NCBI GenBank assembly: GCA_015066905.1
Contig: SVNN01000003.1
Coordinates: 1 to 42,065, forward strand
Origin: Ruminococcus sp.
GTDB lineage: Bacteria > Bacillota > Clostridia > Oscillospirales > Ruminococcaceae
Length of the DNA stretch: 42,065 bases
Reading direction: 5' to 3'
The notes beneath the pieces were generated by a model. The model was not told the DNA's origin. It ran no database searches and saw only the letters and a list, made by a program, of their open reading frames with translations. Positions 7,792 to 17,388 of the stretch are shown here, piece by piece; within the stretch, counting starts at the first letter, position 1, and each line of letters opens with the position of its first letter. The position numbers were made by a program, and so were the translations under genes.

Positions 7792-10143
7792 ATGGATCAA
7801 ACAGCGTTCAGAGCCGCTCTGGAAAAGAAACTGGGCGGAGAGATCAAATCGGCATCCGCCGAAGCGCTTCATAATGCAATCGGATCGGTCGTGATGGAAG
7901 AGATCGCACCGCAGTGGCAGGAGAGCCGCGAGGCGCATCTGTCGAACCGCCGCGCCTGCTATTTCTCGATGGAATTTCTGGTCGGCCGTGCGGTATTCAA
8001 CAATCTTTACTGCCTCGGTCTGTATGACACCGCGGAGGCGGCATTACATGCAGCCGGCACCTCGCTGTCTGCGATGGAGGAGATTGAGGATGCTGCTCTC
8101 GGAAACGGCGGTCTGGGACGGCTTGCGGCTTGTTTTCTTGACTCTGCGGCAACGCTGAATCTGCCGCTGGACGGCTACGGCATCCGTTATCGCTACGGTC
8201 TGTTCAAGCAGTTTTTTGAGGACGGTTTCCAGCGCGAAACCGCCGACGACTGGACCAGATTTGGCGATCCGTGGTCGGTGCGCTGTGACAAGGACGCGGT
8301 TGAGGTAAAGTTTGCAAATCAGACCGTCCGTGCTGTGCCGTATGATATGCCCATTATCGGCTGTAAAACGCGCCACATCAGCACCCTGCGCCTGTGGGAA
8401 GCAGAGCCGCTGTGCGGATTTGACTTCAACCTGTTCAACGATCAGAAATATCTGGACGCGTCTGCGGAGCGCATCTCCGCGGAGGATATCTCAAGAGTGC
8501 TTTATCCGAACGACGATACCCGCGCGGGCAAGCTGCTTCGACTCAAACAGCAGTATTTCTTCTGCTGTGCGTCGCTGACTGACATCTTAAGAAAGCACCG
8601 TGCAAGACACGGCACGCTGGAAAACATCGGGGACGAGCTGGCGATTCAGCTGAATGATACGCACCCTGTTATCTCCATTCCCGAACTGCTCCGTCAGCTG
8701 CTCAACGACGGTATGAGCTTTGAAAAGGCACTGGAGATTGTGAAGCGCGTGTTCCATTATACGAATCATACCATTATGGCGGAGGCGCTGGAAAAGTGGG
8801 ATTGCGACCTGATGGAGGAGCTCCTGCCTGAGATCTATGCGCTGGTTCTGCGGCTGAATGAGGCGCTCCTGACTGAGTTGTACGGTGTGGAAACCCTGAA
8901 GGCGGCTGATCGGAAAAAGCTTGCGATCGTGCAGGACGGACGGGTGCATATGGCGCATCTGGCGATTTATGCTTCCTCGCACACAAACGGCGTTGCGGAG
9001 ATTCACACAGAAATCCTCAAAAATACCGCGCTTAAGGAATGGTACACGCTGTATCCCGAAAAGTTCCAGAATAAAACGAACGGCATCACCCAGCGCCGCT
9101 GGCTCGGACTCTGTAACCGCGAGCTTTCTGAGATGCTGACCGAGCTGCTGGGCGACGACGGCTGGCTGACTGATCTGACACGTCTGAAGGCGCTTGAAAA
9201 ATACGCAGACGATGACGAGCAGATGCAGCGGTTTATTGCGATCAAGCAGACCAAAAAGCAGCAGCTGTCAGATTATATCGCTGCGCATGAGGGCGTAACG
9301 CTTGACAAGAACAGCCTGTTTGATATTCAGATCAAGCGCCTGCATGAGTACAAGCGCCAGCTGCTGAATGCGTTCTCGATTCTGTGGATTTATTTCGGAC
9401 TCAAGGACGGAACAATTACCGACTTTACACCCACCACCTTTATCTTCGGCGCAAAATCTGCGCCCGGATATCGCCGTGCAAAGGCAATCATCAAGTATAT
9501 CAACGAGATTGCCAAGCTGGTAGAATCAGACGAGGCGGTCGCCGACAAGCTGAAGGTCGTGTTTGTACAGAATTATAACGTATCATATGCTGAAAAGCTG
9601 GTTGCGGCGGCGGATGTATCCGAGCAGATCTCGACAGCTGGTACAGAGGCATCCGGTACAGGAAATATGAAGCTGATGCTCAACGGCGCGGTTACGCTCG
9701 GCACCTATGACGGTGCGAATGTAGAGATCGTTGCCGAGGCAGGCGAGGCGAACAACTATATCTTCGGCGCGCGCGTGGAGGATCTGGAGAAGATCGTGCC
9801 TGATTACGACAGCCGCAAGATTTTCTCAGAGAACGAGCAGGTGGCACGCGTCATCCGTACACTGATTGACGGTACGGTGTCCGACGGCGGTACAGGCGTG
9901 TTCAGAGAGCTGTATTATGCGCTCCTGGACGGCGCAAGCTGGCACGCACCCGATCACTACTATCTCCTCGGCGACCTCGAAAGCTATGTGGAGGCAAAGC
10001 TTCGCACGAACTGCGATTACCGCGACAGAATGGAATTTGCGCGCAAGCAGTGGAGAAATCTCTGCAATGCCGGCAAATTCAGCTCTGACCGCACGATTTC
10101 CGACTACGCGAAGGAGATCTGGGAAATTGTAGCAGTAATGTAA
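7792..10143 (+). CDS. glgP: Glycogen/maltodextrin phosphorylase
   Basis: ACYFSMEFLVGRA, LGNGGLGRLAACFLDS, QLNDTHP, EASGTGNMKLMLNGAVTLGTYDGANVEI (PLP region); adjacent to malQ. Confidence 0.97.
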   Translation: MDQTAFRAALEKKLGGEIKSASAEALHNAIGSVVMEEIAPQWQESREAHLSNRRACYFSMEFLVGRAVFNNLYCLGLYDTAEAALHAAGTSLSAMEEIEDAALGNGGLGRLAACFLDSAATLNLPLDGYGIRYRYGLFKQFFEDGFQRETADDWTRFGDPWSVRCDKDAVEVKFANQTVRAVPYDMPIIGCKTRHISTLRLWEAEPLCGFDFNLFNDQKYLDASAERISAEDISRVLYPNDDTRAGKLLRLKQQYFFCCASLTDILRKHRARHGTLENIGDELAIQLNDTHPVISIPELLRQLLNDGMSFEKALEIVKRVFHYTNHTIMAEALEKWDCDLMEELLPEIYALVLRLNEALLTELYGVETLKAADRKKLAIVQDGRVHMAHLAIYASSHTNGVAEIHTEILKNTALKEWYTLYPEKFQNKTNGITQRRWLGLCNRELSEMLTELLGDDGWLTDLTRLKALEKYADDDEQMQRFIAIKQTKKQQLSDYIAAHEGVTLDKNSLFDIQIKRLHEYKRQLLNAFSILWIYFGLKDGTITDFTPTTFIFGAKSAPGYRRAKAIIKYINEIAKLVESDEAVADKLKVVFVQNYNVSYAEKLVAAADVSEQISTAGTEASGTGNMKLMLNGAVTLGTYDGANVEIVAEAGEANNYIFGARVEDLEKIVPDYDSRKIFSENEQVARVIRTLIDGTVSDGGTGVFRELYYALLDGASWHAPDHYYLLGDLESYVEAKLRTNCDYRDRMEFARKQWRNLCNAGKFSSDRTISDYAKEIWEIVAVM

Positions 10144-10213
10144 CACGATCATCTGCGCGCAGCGCAGGTGATACATATATTCAGACATGGTTTGACGAAA
10201 GGGAATACAATTC

Positions 10214-12193
10214 ATGAAAGCAAATGTGAAAAAGCATACGGGAGACGGCATCGTTCTGTCTATCGGTATGATCGTAAAGAATGAGGAAAAGCACCTGGAC
10301 AACTGTTTGTCTGCGCTCAAAAAATTTATGGATCAGATCTCGTGTGAACTGATTATCGTAGATACAGGATCGACAGACCGCACCAAGGAAATTGCGTACA
10401 AGTACACCGACCAGGTGTATGATTTCGAGTGGATCGATGACTTTTCTGCGGCTCGTAATTTCGGACTGGAAAAGGCAAAGGGCAAGTGGTTCATGTTCCT
10501 TGACGCGGATGAATATCTCGACGAGGACTGCAGCCAGCTTGTGACCTTCTTCCAGCATCCTGAGGTGTATGAAAAGTATAATTCAGGGACTTATATTGTG
10601 AGGAGTTATCTGAATTCAGAAACAGGCGAGACTTGCGATTTTCAAGCTGTAAGAATTGTGCGGCTTACGGATGCAATTTCTTTTGAAGGAAAAATTCACG
10701 AATGTGTTCCATGCTATATTCCGGTAATAAATTTTGATACAGTATTCCATCATCATGGGTACTCTGCCAATGATCCGTATTATTTGCAAAAGCGTAACGA
10801 AAGAAATCTCCCATTGTTGTTAGAAGAATTTGAACAGGATCCAGAGAATGGCGACATTGTGGCGATGATTATTGACAGTTGCGTGGATCGGGAGAAAAAA
10901 CAAACCTTTATTGAGCTTGGATTGAAGTTGTGTGAATTGCCCAGAAACGGGAGAATCCGAAATGCATTGTTGGTTCGGGCATTTAGATTCTATCTGGAGG
11001 AAGGATTGTTTGAACAAGCAGAAGAAGTTGCAGATATATATTTTGCAATTGAAGCGAATAAGGATAGTGTAACCCTATTACATATGCATCAAGGAAAAGC
11101 AACGTTGTATATGCAGCGACACGAGTTTGAGCAAGCAGCAGATGAGTTTAATAACTATTTTGCGGTTTATAATGATTACAAGAGCGGTAAATTGGATACA
11201 TGGGATATGCGTGCAGTTCCTGTTTACGGCTGCAGCGACTACGAGCATGAGCAGATCCGCTGGCGGTATATCAGTGTACTCTCCCAACTCAAACGCTTTG
11301 ACAAGGTTGCACACCAGCTGGAGCAGTTTGATATTGCGGCATTGTCTTTCGATTCTTTCCGTTCCTACCTCGCCAGCTGGCGCGAGGTGCTGCATGACAC
11401 CAAAGATTACAAAAAGGCCGCGCAGCTGTACGAAAGAGTGCTGTGCCTTGCGGATGAGTCCAAAACCGAGCTGGTGCTGTATATGCTCGAACAGTATTAT
11501 CAGAATCATATTCTGGAACGCGAGGACTTTGTTCGCGCACTCGCAGACTCGGGTGTGGATGGTCTGTACATCGAGCTGATGCAGATTGTTAAGGCTGAGA
11601 TGGCGGGCGAGGATGTTACTGCGCGCCTGTATCAGTTCCTTTCCAAGCCGACCTCATGGAAAGAGGGGTATACAGAGGCCATTTATCTTTGTCTGAAATA
11701 TGGTTTGGATCTGTCTTCTCTGGTTGCTACGCAGAACTATCAGGTACTGCGTTCGCACTTCCCGAAGATGGCGATGATGCACACAGATTATTCCAAACAG
11801 GTGCTGTGGTACTGCAGGAGAAATGTCCTGCCGATGACTTTACGCGCACTATCCTGGACGGTATCCGCTCTGGAAACAGCGGTATTGTCTTCTCGAACTC
11901 TGTATGCGGATGGGCGGAATCAGCTTTATGATCTGTTTGTCTGCACGTTGTCGGACTATATCAATAACATTTATAATCCCGAATTGCTGAATGAAGATGA
12001 CATCGCAGTTCTTCCTGAGCTGCATCAGTTCGGCTATTATATGACGCTTGCATTCCAGGCGCGGAATCAGGGCGACGGACTTGCCTATATCCGCAATCTG
12101 CGTAAAGCAGTTGCGTGCTGTGAGCCGATGAAGGATCTGGTTTCGTTCTATCAGACACAGTTTGCGGATGCACTGAAACAAAAACAATCCTGA
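10214..12193 (+). CDS. Family 2 glycosyltransferase with TPR-like C-terminal region
   Basis: LSIGMIVKNEEKHLDNCLSALKKFMDQISCELIIVDTGSTDRTKEIA...WFMFLDADEYLDED: GT2 fold with DxD-type motif; helical repeats after it. Confidence 0.9.
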   Translation: MKANVKKHTGDGIVLSIGMIVKNEEKHLDNCLSALKKFMDQISCELIIVDTGSTDRTKEIAYKYTDQVYDFEWIDDFSAARNFGLEKAKGKWFMFLDADEYLDEDCSQLVTFFQHPEVYEKYNSGTYIVRSYLNSETGETCDFQAVRIVRLTDAISFEGKIHECVPCYIPVINFDTVFHHHGYSANDPYYLQKRNERNLPLLLEEFEQDPENGDIVAMIIDSCVDREKKQTFIELGLKLCELPRNGRIRNALLVRAFRFYLEEGLFEQAEEVADIYFAIEANKDSVTLLHMHQGKATLYMQRHEFEQAADEFNNYFAVYNDYKSGKLDTWDMRAVPVYGCSDYEHEQIRWRYISVLSQLKRFDKVAHQLEQFDIAALSFDSFRSYLASWREVLHDTKDYKKAAQLYERVLCLADESKTELVLYMLEQYYQNHILEREDFVRALADSGVDGLYIELMQIVKAEMAGEDVTARLYQFLSKPTSWKEGYTEAIYLCLKYGLDLSSLVATQNYQVLRSHFPKMAMMHTDYSKQVLWYCRRNVLPMTLRALSWTVSALETAVLSSRTLYADGRNQLYDLFVCTLSDYINNIYNPELLNEDDIAVLPELHQFGYYMTLAFQARNQGDGLAYIRNLRKAVACCEPMKDLVSFYQTQFADALKQKQS

Positions 12194-12200
12194 CAAATCA

Positions 12201-12232
12201 AAAAGCCACAGTATTTTCATACTGTGGCTTTT
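12201..12232. terminator. Bidirectional terminator between convergent genes
   Basis: AAAAGCCACAGTA-TTTTCA-TACTGTGGCTTTT perfect 13-bp stem. Confidence 0.8.
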
Positions 12233-12239
12233 AATTATC

Positions 12240-12869
12240 TCACCTCATCTCCCGCTTTTCAAAGAAGCGGATCGACAGGTACCAGGAAAGGGCATAGATG
12301 CCGATTGCGATGGCGCAGACGATGAACAGGAGGCTGTTGAGCTGAATGACGGGATTCAGCTGATCTTCGAACAGGTTGGAAATGAAAAGCGCACCGCCGC
12401 AGATAAAGCCGATCATGAAATAATATGCGATTCTTCCCTTTTCCACGCCCCATTTGAACATGAAGGGAAGCGTGATCGAAGAGGAGAAGCAGGACATTGC
12501 CACGAGAGTCACCAGAAGAATGAGAAGGGATTTCATATCAATTCTGTTGTTCACATGCATACTGATGGCCTGAGCGATCATGGTAAGAATCAGCACACTG
12601 ACCTGAGCAATCAGACCAACCAGATATTTCGACGAAACAATCTGCGCTTTGGTGTAGGGGAGTGTACCACTGTATTCCAGCCACTTGTTTCGTTCATCAT
12701 AACCGAGCAGTGTGACAGGGATGATGCCTGCAAGCATACACGGATAGACCAGAAAGAAGAACATATCACTGTTTGCGACGGATACGCCAAGAAACAGGAA
12801 CACCATCGCGATAAACACCTTGCAATATTTGGTTGCCATATAAAAATCCTTGAGAAGAAGCCCTTTCAT
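12240..12869 (-). CDS. ABC-2 type transporter permease
   Basis: Start re-placed at MKGLLLKDFYMATKYCKVFIAMVFLFLG (12869); multiple TM segments; follows an ATPase gene. Confidence 0.85.
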   Translation of the reverse strand: MKGLLLKDFYMATKYCKVFIAMVFLFLGVSVANSDMFFFLVYPCMLAGIIPVTLLGYDERNKWLEYSGTLPYTKAQIVSSKYLVGLIAQVSVLILTMIAQAISMHVNNRIDMKSLLILLVTLVAMSCFSSSITLPFMFKWGVEKGRIAYYFMIGFICGGALFISNLFEDQLNPVIQLNSLLFIVCAIAIGIYALSWYLSIRFFEKREMR

Positions 12870-12871
12870 CT

Positions 12872-13714
12872 TCAGTTTGCCTCCTTTGCCATAATCACAA
12901 ATAATTCCTCGATGCTGACCGGACTCAGCTGCATGCCGACCGGTACGGCGCTTCGTGTGACGATCGCTTCTACGCCGTAGGGCGATTCTTTTTTGTGCCT
13001 GATTGCGGAAGGATCCAGCTCCGCGAGCTGTTCCTGGGTGCAGTGCAGGATGCCGTATTCCGCAAGCAGCTGATCCTTCTCCTCGCACAGCAGCAGCCTG
13101 CCGTTTTTCAGAAATGCCACATAATCGCACAGCTTTTCGAGATCGCTGACGATGTGAGAAGAGATCAGAATGGCGTGGGATTCGTCGCGTGTGAATTCAC
13201 TGAACAACTCCACGACCTCGTCACGCACAACGGGATCCAGACCGCTGGTTGCTTCGTCCAGAATCAGAAGCTTGCAGTCGTGCGACAGCGCAATTGCGAT
13301 GCCGAGCTTCATTTTCATACCGCGGGAGAAGTCTTTGAACGGTTTTTGATCCGGAAGAGAGAGCTTTTTGAGATAGTGCTGATAGGTCTGCATATTCCAG
13401 TTGCGGAAGGTGTGCCGCATCACCGCGCCGACCTGCTTTGCGTTCAGGCATTCAGGGAGGCCGACTTCGTCCAGAACGACGCCGACATCCTCCTTGATGA
13501 GTCTGAGGTCTTTCTGATTGTCCTTGCCGAGAATCTTGATTGTGCCGCTGTCTTTATGAAGCATATCGAGAATCAGCTTGATTGTCGTGCTTTTTCCGGC
13601 GCCGTTTTCACCGATGAGTCCCATGATGCAGCCGCTCGGCAAGGTAAGGGACAGATGATCCAGCGAAAAGCCGGGAAATTTTTTTGTCAGGTCTCTGATT
13701 TCTAAAGCGTTCAT
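12872..13714 (-). CDS. ABC transporter ATP-binding protein
   Basis: Walker A GENGAGKST, FSRGMKMKLGIAIAL signature, LLILDEATSGLDP Walker B. Confidence 0.95.
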   Translation of the reverse strand: MNALEIRDLTKKFPGFSLDHLSLTLPSGCIMGLIGENGAGKSTTIKLILDMLHKDSGTIKILGKDNQKDLRLIKEDVGVVLDEVGLPECLNAKQVGAVMRHTFRNWNMQTYQHYLKKLSLPDQKPFKDFSRGMKMKLGIAIALSHDCKLLILDEATSGLDPVVRDEVVELFSEFTRDESHAILISSHIVSDLEKLCDYVAFLKNGRLLLCEEKDQLLAEYGILHCTQEQLAELDPSAIRHKKESPYGVEAIVTRSAVPVGMQLSPVSIEELFVIMAKEAN

Positions 13715-14088
13715 TGTTTTTCCTCCAGACTGAATTGTAACATAGACAGGATGTCCTCACTGCTTAAATTGCAGGACGCCGCCAGCTGTACGATCTCGTC
13801 GATCAGCAGTTCAATGCGTTTGAGATTTTCTTCGCGGAGCAGCTCAACATTTTTCGGTGCAACGTAGCACCCCTTTGCTTGAATTGTATAGATAAAGCCT
13901 TCCTTTTCCAGCTCATCATACGCGCGTTTTGTTGTGATAAAGCTGATGCGAAGATCCTTGGCGAGACCGCGGATTGAGGGCAGCATTTCATTTTCTTTCA
14001 GTGCGCCGCTGATGATCTGCTGTTTGATCTGTGTGTAGATCTGGTCGTAGATCGGCGCACCACTTTTGTTGTCAATCAGAATGTTCAG
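13711..14088 (-). CDS. GntR family (YtrA-like) transcriptional regulator, probable CTG start
   Basis: NILIDNKSGAPIYDQIYTQIKQQIISGALKENEMLPSIRGLAKDLRISFITTKRAYDELEKEGFI = GntR wHTH. GGAGG (14096-14100) lies 7 nt before CTG at 14086-14088. Confidence 0.85.
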   Translation of the reverse strand: MNILIDNKSGAPIYDQIYTQIKQQIISGALKENEMLPSIRGLAKDLRISFITTKRAYDELEKEGFIYTIQAKGCYVAPKNVELLREENLKRIELLIDEIVQLAASCNLSSEDILSMLQFSLEEKQ

Positions 14089-14104
14089 ATGATCACCTCC
14101 CAAA

Positions 14105-14145
14105 CTGTATATGCTTATTATATACAGATATATCAGTTTTGTCAA
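14105..14145 (-). promoter_or_regulatory. Perfect sigma-A promoter with overlapping palindromic operator upstream of GntR gene
   Basis: On minus strand TTGACA (14145-14140), 17 nt, TATAAT (14122-14117). Palindrome CTGTATAT-N7-ATATACAG at 14105-14127 covers the -10. Confidence 0.85.
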
Positions 14146-14217
14146 GAGGTAAAATAAATTTAAATTGTTTAATATCAAAAAGCGATGCTGCTCCCTACAT
14201 CCGCGTCGGATCCATTC

Positions 14218-14246
14218 TTGACACAAAGCGATTATTAGGATATACT
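14218..14246 (+). promoter_or_regulatory. Sigma-A promoter for the rightward ABC operon
   Basis: TTGACA (14218-14223), 17 nt, TATACT (14241-14246). Confidence 0.8.
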
Positions 14247-14324
14247 AAAACTATCGTTTTGTACCCGGTCAGAAGACGAAATTAACATTCCTCCATCCAC
14301 TCACACGAAAGTGAGGTAATCATC

Positions 14325-15326
14325 GTGTCAAACATTATCGAAATCAAAAACATCACAAAAGAATTCAAAGTACTCAACCGCCGTGAGGGGCTGAAAGGCA
14401 GCATCCAGGATCTGTTTTCAAGAGATTACAAAATCGTCCGTGCTGTGGATGATATCAGCATGAGCATCCGACAGGGTGAGATTGTCGGCTACCTCGGACC
14501 GAACGGAGCAGGAAAATCCACCACGATCAAAATGATGACGGGTATCCTTGAGCCGACTTCGGGAGAAATCCTTGTTGGCGGCAATGTGCCTTATCAGAAC
14601 CGTACCAAGAACGCACAGGAGATCGGTGTCGTTTTCGGACAGCGATCACAATTATGGTGGGCGCTGCCGCTGGTAGAATCGTTCAAGATCTTAAAGGACA
14701 TTTACGGCGTCAGCGACGCGGATTATGAAAATATGCTCGCGCTTTACAGATCGCTCGTAGACATCGATCCGCTGCTTCATAAGCCTGTTCGTCAGATGTC
14801 GCTCGGACAGCGCACGCTCAGCGATATTCTTGCGGCATTTCTGCATAATCCGAAAATCGTTTTCCTGGACGAGCCTACAATCGGACTGGATGTTTCTATG
14901 AAAGCGAAGATCCGCACACTGATTCACGCGCTGAACAAAGAGAAGAATACCACTGTAATTCTCACTACTCACGATATGGGCGATGTGGACGCGCTCTGTC
15001 AGCGTATTGTCATCATCGACAAGGGCAAAATGCTCTATGATAATGATATGGAACATCTCAGAGGCTTCTTTGGTTCCTATCGGACACTGAAGGTCCGCAT
15101 GGATGGCGACTTAAAACAGCTTGCAGAGCAGATTGGCGAATCGCTGCCTGATTTCAAGGTTTCTGCGGATGATGCGTGGATCTCGATTCTGGTGGACGAA
15201 GAAAAAGCCAAGGTGATGGAGGTGCTGGCGCAGCTGCAGAAATCCTATGAAATCCGTGATATGCAGCTGGAGGAGATCTCCACAGAGGAGGTTATCAAGA
15301 AAATCTACGAGGAGGGTGTGCAGTGA
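14325..15326 (+). CDS. ABC transporter ATP-binding protein (GTG start)
   Basis: GYLGPNGAGKSTTIKMMTGIL, MSLGQRTLSDILAAFLHNPKIVFLDEPTIGLD. Confidence 0.95.
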   Translation: MSNIIEIKNITKEFKVLNRREGLKGSIQDLFSRDYKIVRAVDDISMSIRQGEIVGYLGPNGAGKSTTIKMMTGILEPTSGEILVGGNVPYQNRTKNAQEIGVVFGQRSQLWWALPLVESFKILKDIYGVSDADYENMLALYRSLVDIDPLLHKPVRQMSLGQRTLSDILAAFLHNPKIVFLDEPTIGLDVSMKAKIRTLIHALNKEKNTTVILTTHDMGDVDALCQRIVIIDKGKMLYDNDMEHLRGFFGSYRTLKVRMDGDLKQLAEQIGESLPDFKVSADDAWISILVDEEKAKVMEVLAQLQKSYEIRDMQLEEISTEEVIKKIYEEGVQ

Positions 15327-16126
15327 AGCTGAAGAGATTTCTCACCCTTACCCGTGCAGGGATTATTGAGTCTTTGCAGTTCCGCCTCGGAACGCTCGTG
15401 ATTGTTGCGGGAAATCTGCTGTATCTGATCGTGGTGTATTTTCTGTGGAAGGCGATTTATGCATCAGCCGGCGCAGAGATCGTGAATGGTATGACGTTTT
15501 CAGATACACTCATTTACCTTGTGCTTGCAACGGCGTTGTTCAACTTTATGGAAATGTATATCGTCTGGGAAATGGGACGCGGCATTCAGTCGGGCAAAAT
15601 CGCACTCGATCTGCTGAAACCGATCGAATACCGCAAATATATGTTCTGGTCATATTCCGGATCATTTGTCACGCAGTTTTTCTTCACATTTCTGCCGACC
15701 TTTCTTGTTGTAGCGGCCGTGACGCACGGAGCGATACAGTTCGGCTTCAATCTGTTGTTTTTCGTGATATCTGTCGTGATGGCGGTATCCATCAATTACA
15801 GCATTGATTTTTTGGTGGGGACGATCTGTCTGTATACCGAATCGATCTGGGGTATCAACATCATGAAGCAGGTCATTGTCATGCTGTTATCGGGCGCAAC
15901 TATCCCGATTGCATTCTTTCCCGAACCGCTGAAAACAATTGCATATTATCTGCCGTTTCAGTCGATTTACAACGCACCGCTGTCCATTCTGCTGGATGGC
16001 AATCCGCAGCCGCAGAGGCTTCTGACCACGCTTGGCATACAACTTTTCTGGTGTATTGTCATGACGGTGATCAGCAAGCTGTTCTGGAAAGTATCGCTGC
16101 GGCAGATTACTGTGAATGGAGGCTGA
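15323..16126 (+). CDS. ABC-2 family transporter permease
   Basis: Six-TM-like hydrophobic profile; overlaps the ATPase stop (translational coupling); ABC-2 arrangement. Confidence 0.85.
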   Translation: MKLKRFLTLTRAGIIESLQFRLGTLVIVAGNLLYLIVVYFLWKAIYASAGAEIVNGMTFSDTLIYLVLATALFNFMEMYIVWEMGRGIQSGKIALDLLKPIEYRKYMFWSYSGSFVTQFFFTFLPTFLVVAAVTHGAIQFGFNLLFFVISVVMAVSINYSIDFLVGTICLYTESIWGINIMKQVIVMLLSGATIPIAFFPEPLKTIAYYLPFQSIYNAPLSILLDGNPQPQRLLTTLGIQLFWCIVMTVISKLFWKVSLRQITVNGG

Positions 16127-16132
16127 TGTCGG

Positions 16133-16936
16133 ATGAAAAGAAAAGGTCTGGGCTTCTATCTGCGGATCTACGGCAAAATTCTTGCACAGGACCTGAAAAG
16201 CAAAATGAGCTATCGCGCAGATTTTATCATCTCTACAATCGGTATGATCTTTACCAATATTGCAGGCTTTGTCGGCTTCTGGATCATGTTCCGCAACTTT
16301 CCGTCCATCAACGGCTGGAACTATTACGAAATGCTGTTCCTGTACGGTTTTTCGCTGGTTTCCCTGACTCCGGTACAGTGTCTCTTTGATAATAACTGGA
16401 GCCTGAGAATCTATGTGTATTCGGGGGATTTCATCAAATACTGCTTCCGTCCGATCAATCTGTTTTTCTATTATCAGTCTGAGGTATTTGACATCAAGGG
16501 ACTCGGACAGCTGGCATTTGGCATCGGTACGATCGCTTATTCGTGGAGCAAGCTGGGGCTCGGTTTCTCGCCGCTGATGCTGCTGAAGCTGATCGTGTTC
16601 CTGCTTACCGCGTCGCTGATCATGATTGCACTGCAGAATGCGGCGGCGGCAACCTGTTTCTGGATTCAGAACTCCTTTTATGTGCTGGATCTCGTAACAC
16701 GATTCAAAGACTATGCAAAATATCCGATTACGATTTTCAGTCCGCTATTCCGTTTTATTTTCACATTCATTATGCCGATTGCGTTCATCGCCTACTATCC
16801 GAGTATTGTCATACTCCGGCCGGAGGAGGTTCCGCTTCTGTCGTGGCTGTCGCCGCTGCTTGGCGTCATATTCTTCTGGGCAAGCTACAAATTCTGGATG
16901 TATGGTGCTTTGAAATACAGCGGAACAGGATCGTAG
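16133..16936 (+). CDS. ABC-2 family transporter permease
   Basis: MKRKGLGFYLRIYGKILAQDLKSKMSYRADFIISTIGMIFTNIAGFVGFWIMF; second permease of the operon. Confidence 0.85.
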   Translation: MKRKGLGFYLRIYGKILAQDLKSKMSYRADFIISTIGMIFTNIAGFVGFWIMFRNFPSINGWNYYEMLFLYGFSLVSLTPVQCLFDNNWSLRIYVYSGDFIKYCFRPINLFFYYQSEVFDIKGLGQLAFGIGTIAYSWSKLGLGFSPLMLLKLIVFLLTASLIMIALQNAAAATCFWIQNSFYVLDLVTRFKDYAKYPITIFSPLFRFIFTFIMPIAFIAYYPSIVILRPEEVPLLSWLSPLLGVIFFWASYKFWMYGALKYSGTGS

Positions 16937-17027
16937 AACTGGTGCGTGTATTGCGCTGCTTTGATGCGAAGACTGGTGTGGTTACAATGAGCTTGTCAAT
17001 CATTAAGAAGTTGGAAAGGGGAAGGAT

Positions 17028-17321
17028 ATGAAAAAAATAAGTGTTAAGCTGATTCTTTCATTCTTGACTTTTTTAACTATCAATCTGTGGCTTATAGCTA
17101 AGGGAGTTACTAAAGGCAATGCTGACTTTTTTATTTCTTCAACAGTAGAAGAAACTATTTTATTTATCCTTTTACAGCTATTTGTCATCGTTATTTATAA
17201 TGTTCAGCCACTTACAATAAAAAAGTCCAAACTAATATATTGGTGTGTTTCCGAAGCATTTGTTTTTGCTACTGTTTTCTTTTGGGGGATATTTATTGTT
17301 GGATCTATATGGTTTATATAA
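17028..17321 (+). CDS. Small AT-rich hypothetical membrane protein
   Basis: 97 aa, three likely TM segments, RBS GGAAAGGGGAAGG; lower GC than neighbours. Confidence 0.6.
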   Translation: MKKISVKLILSFLTFLTINLWLIAKGVTKGNADFFISSTVEETILFILLQLFVIVIYNVQPLTIKKSKLIYWCVSEAFVFATVFFWGIFIVGSIWFI

Positions 17322-17339
17322 CTACAGAGAAAAGCCGAC

Positions 17340-17368
17340 TTGCGTTATTTGCCATTTTATGATATACT
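17340..17368 (+). promoter_or_regulatory. Candidate promoter for GIY-YIG gene
   Basis: TTGCGT (17340-17345), 17 nt, TATACT (17363-17368); start codon at 17389. Confidence 0.55.
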
Positions 17369-17388
17369 TACAAAAAGGGGGATGTTTA

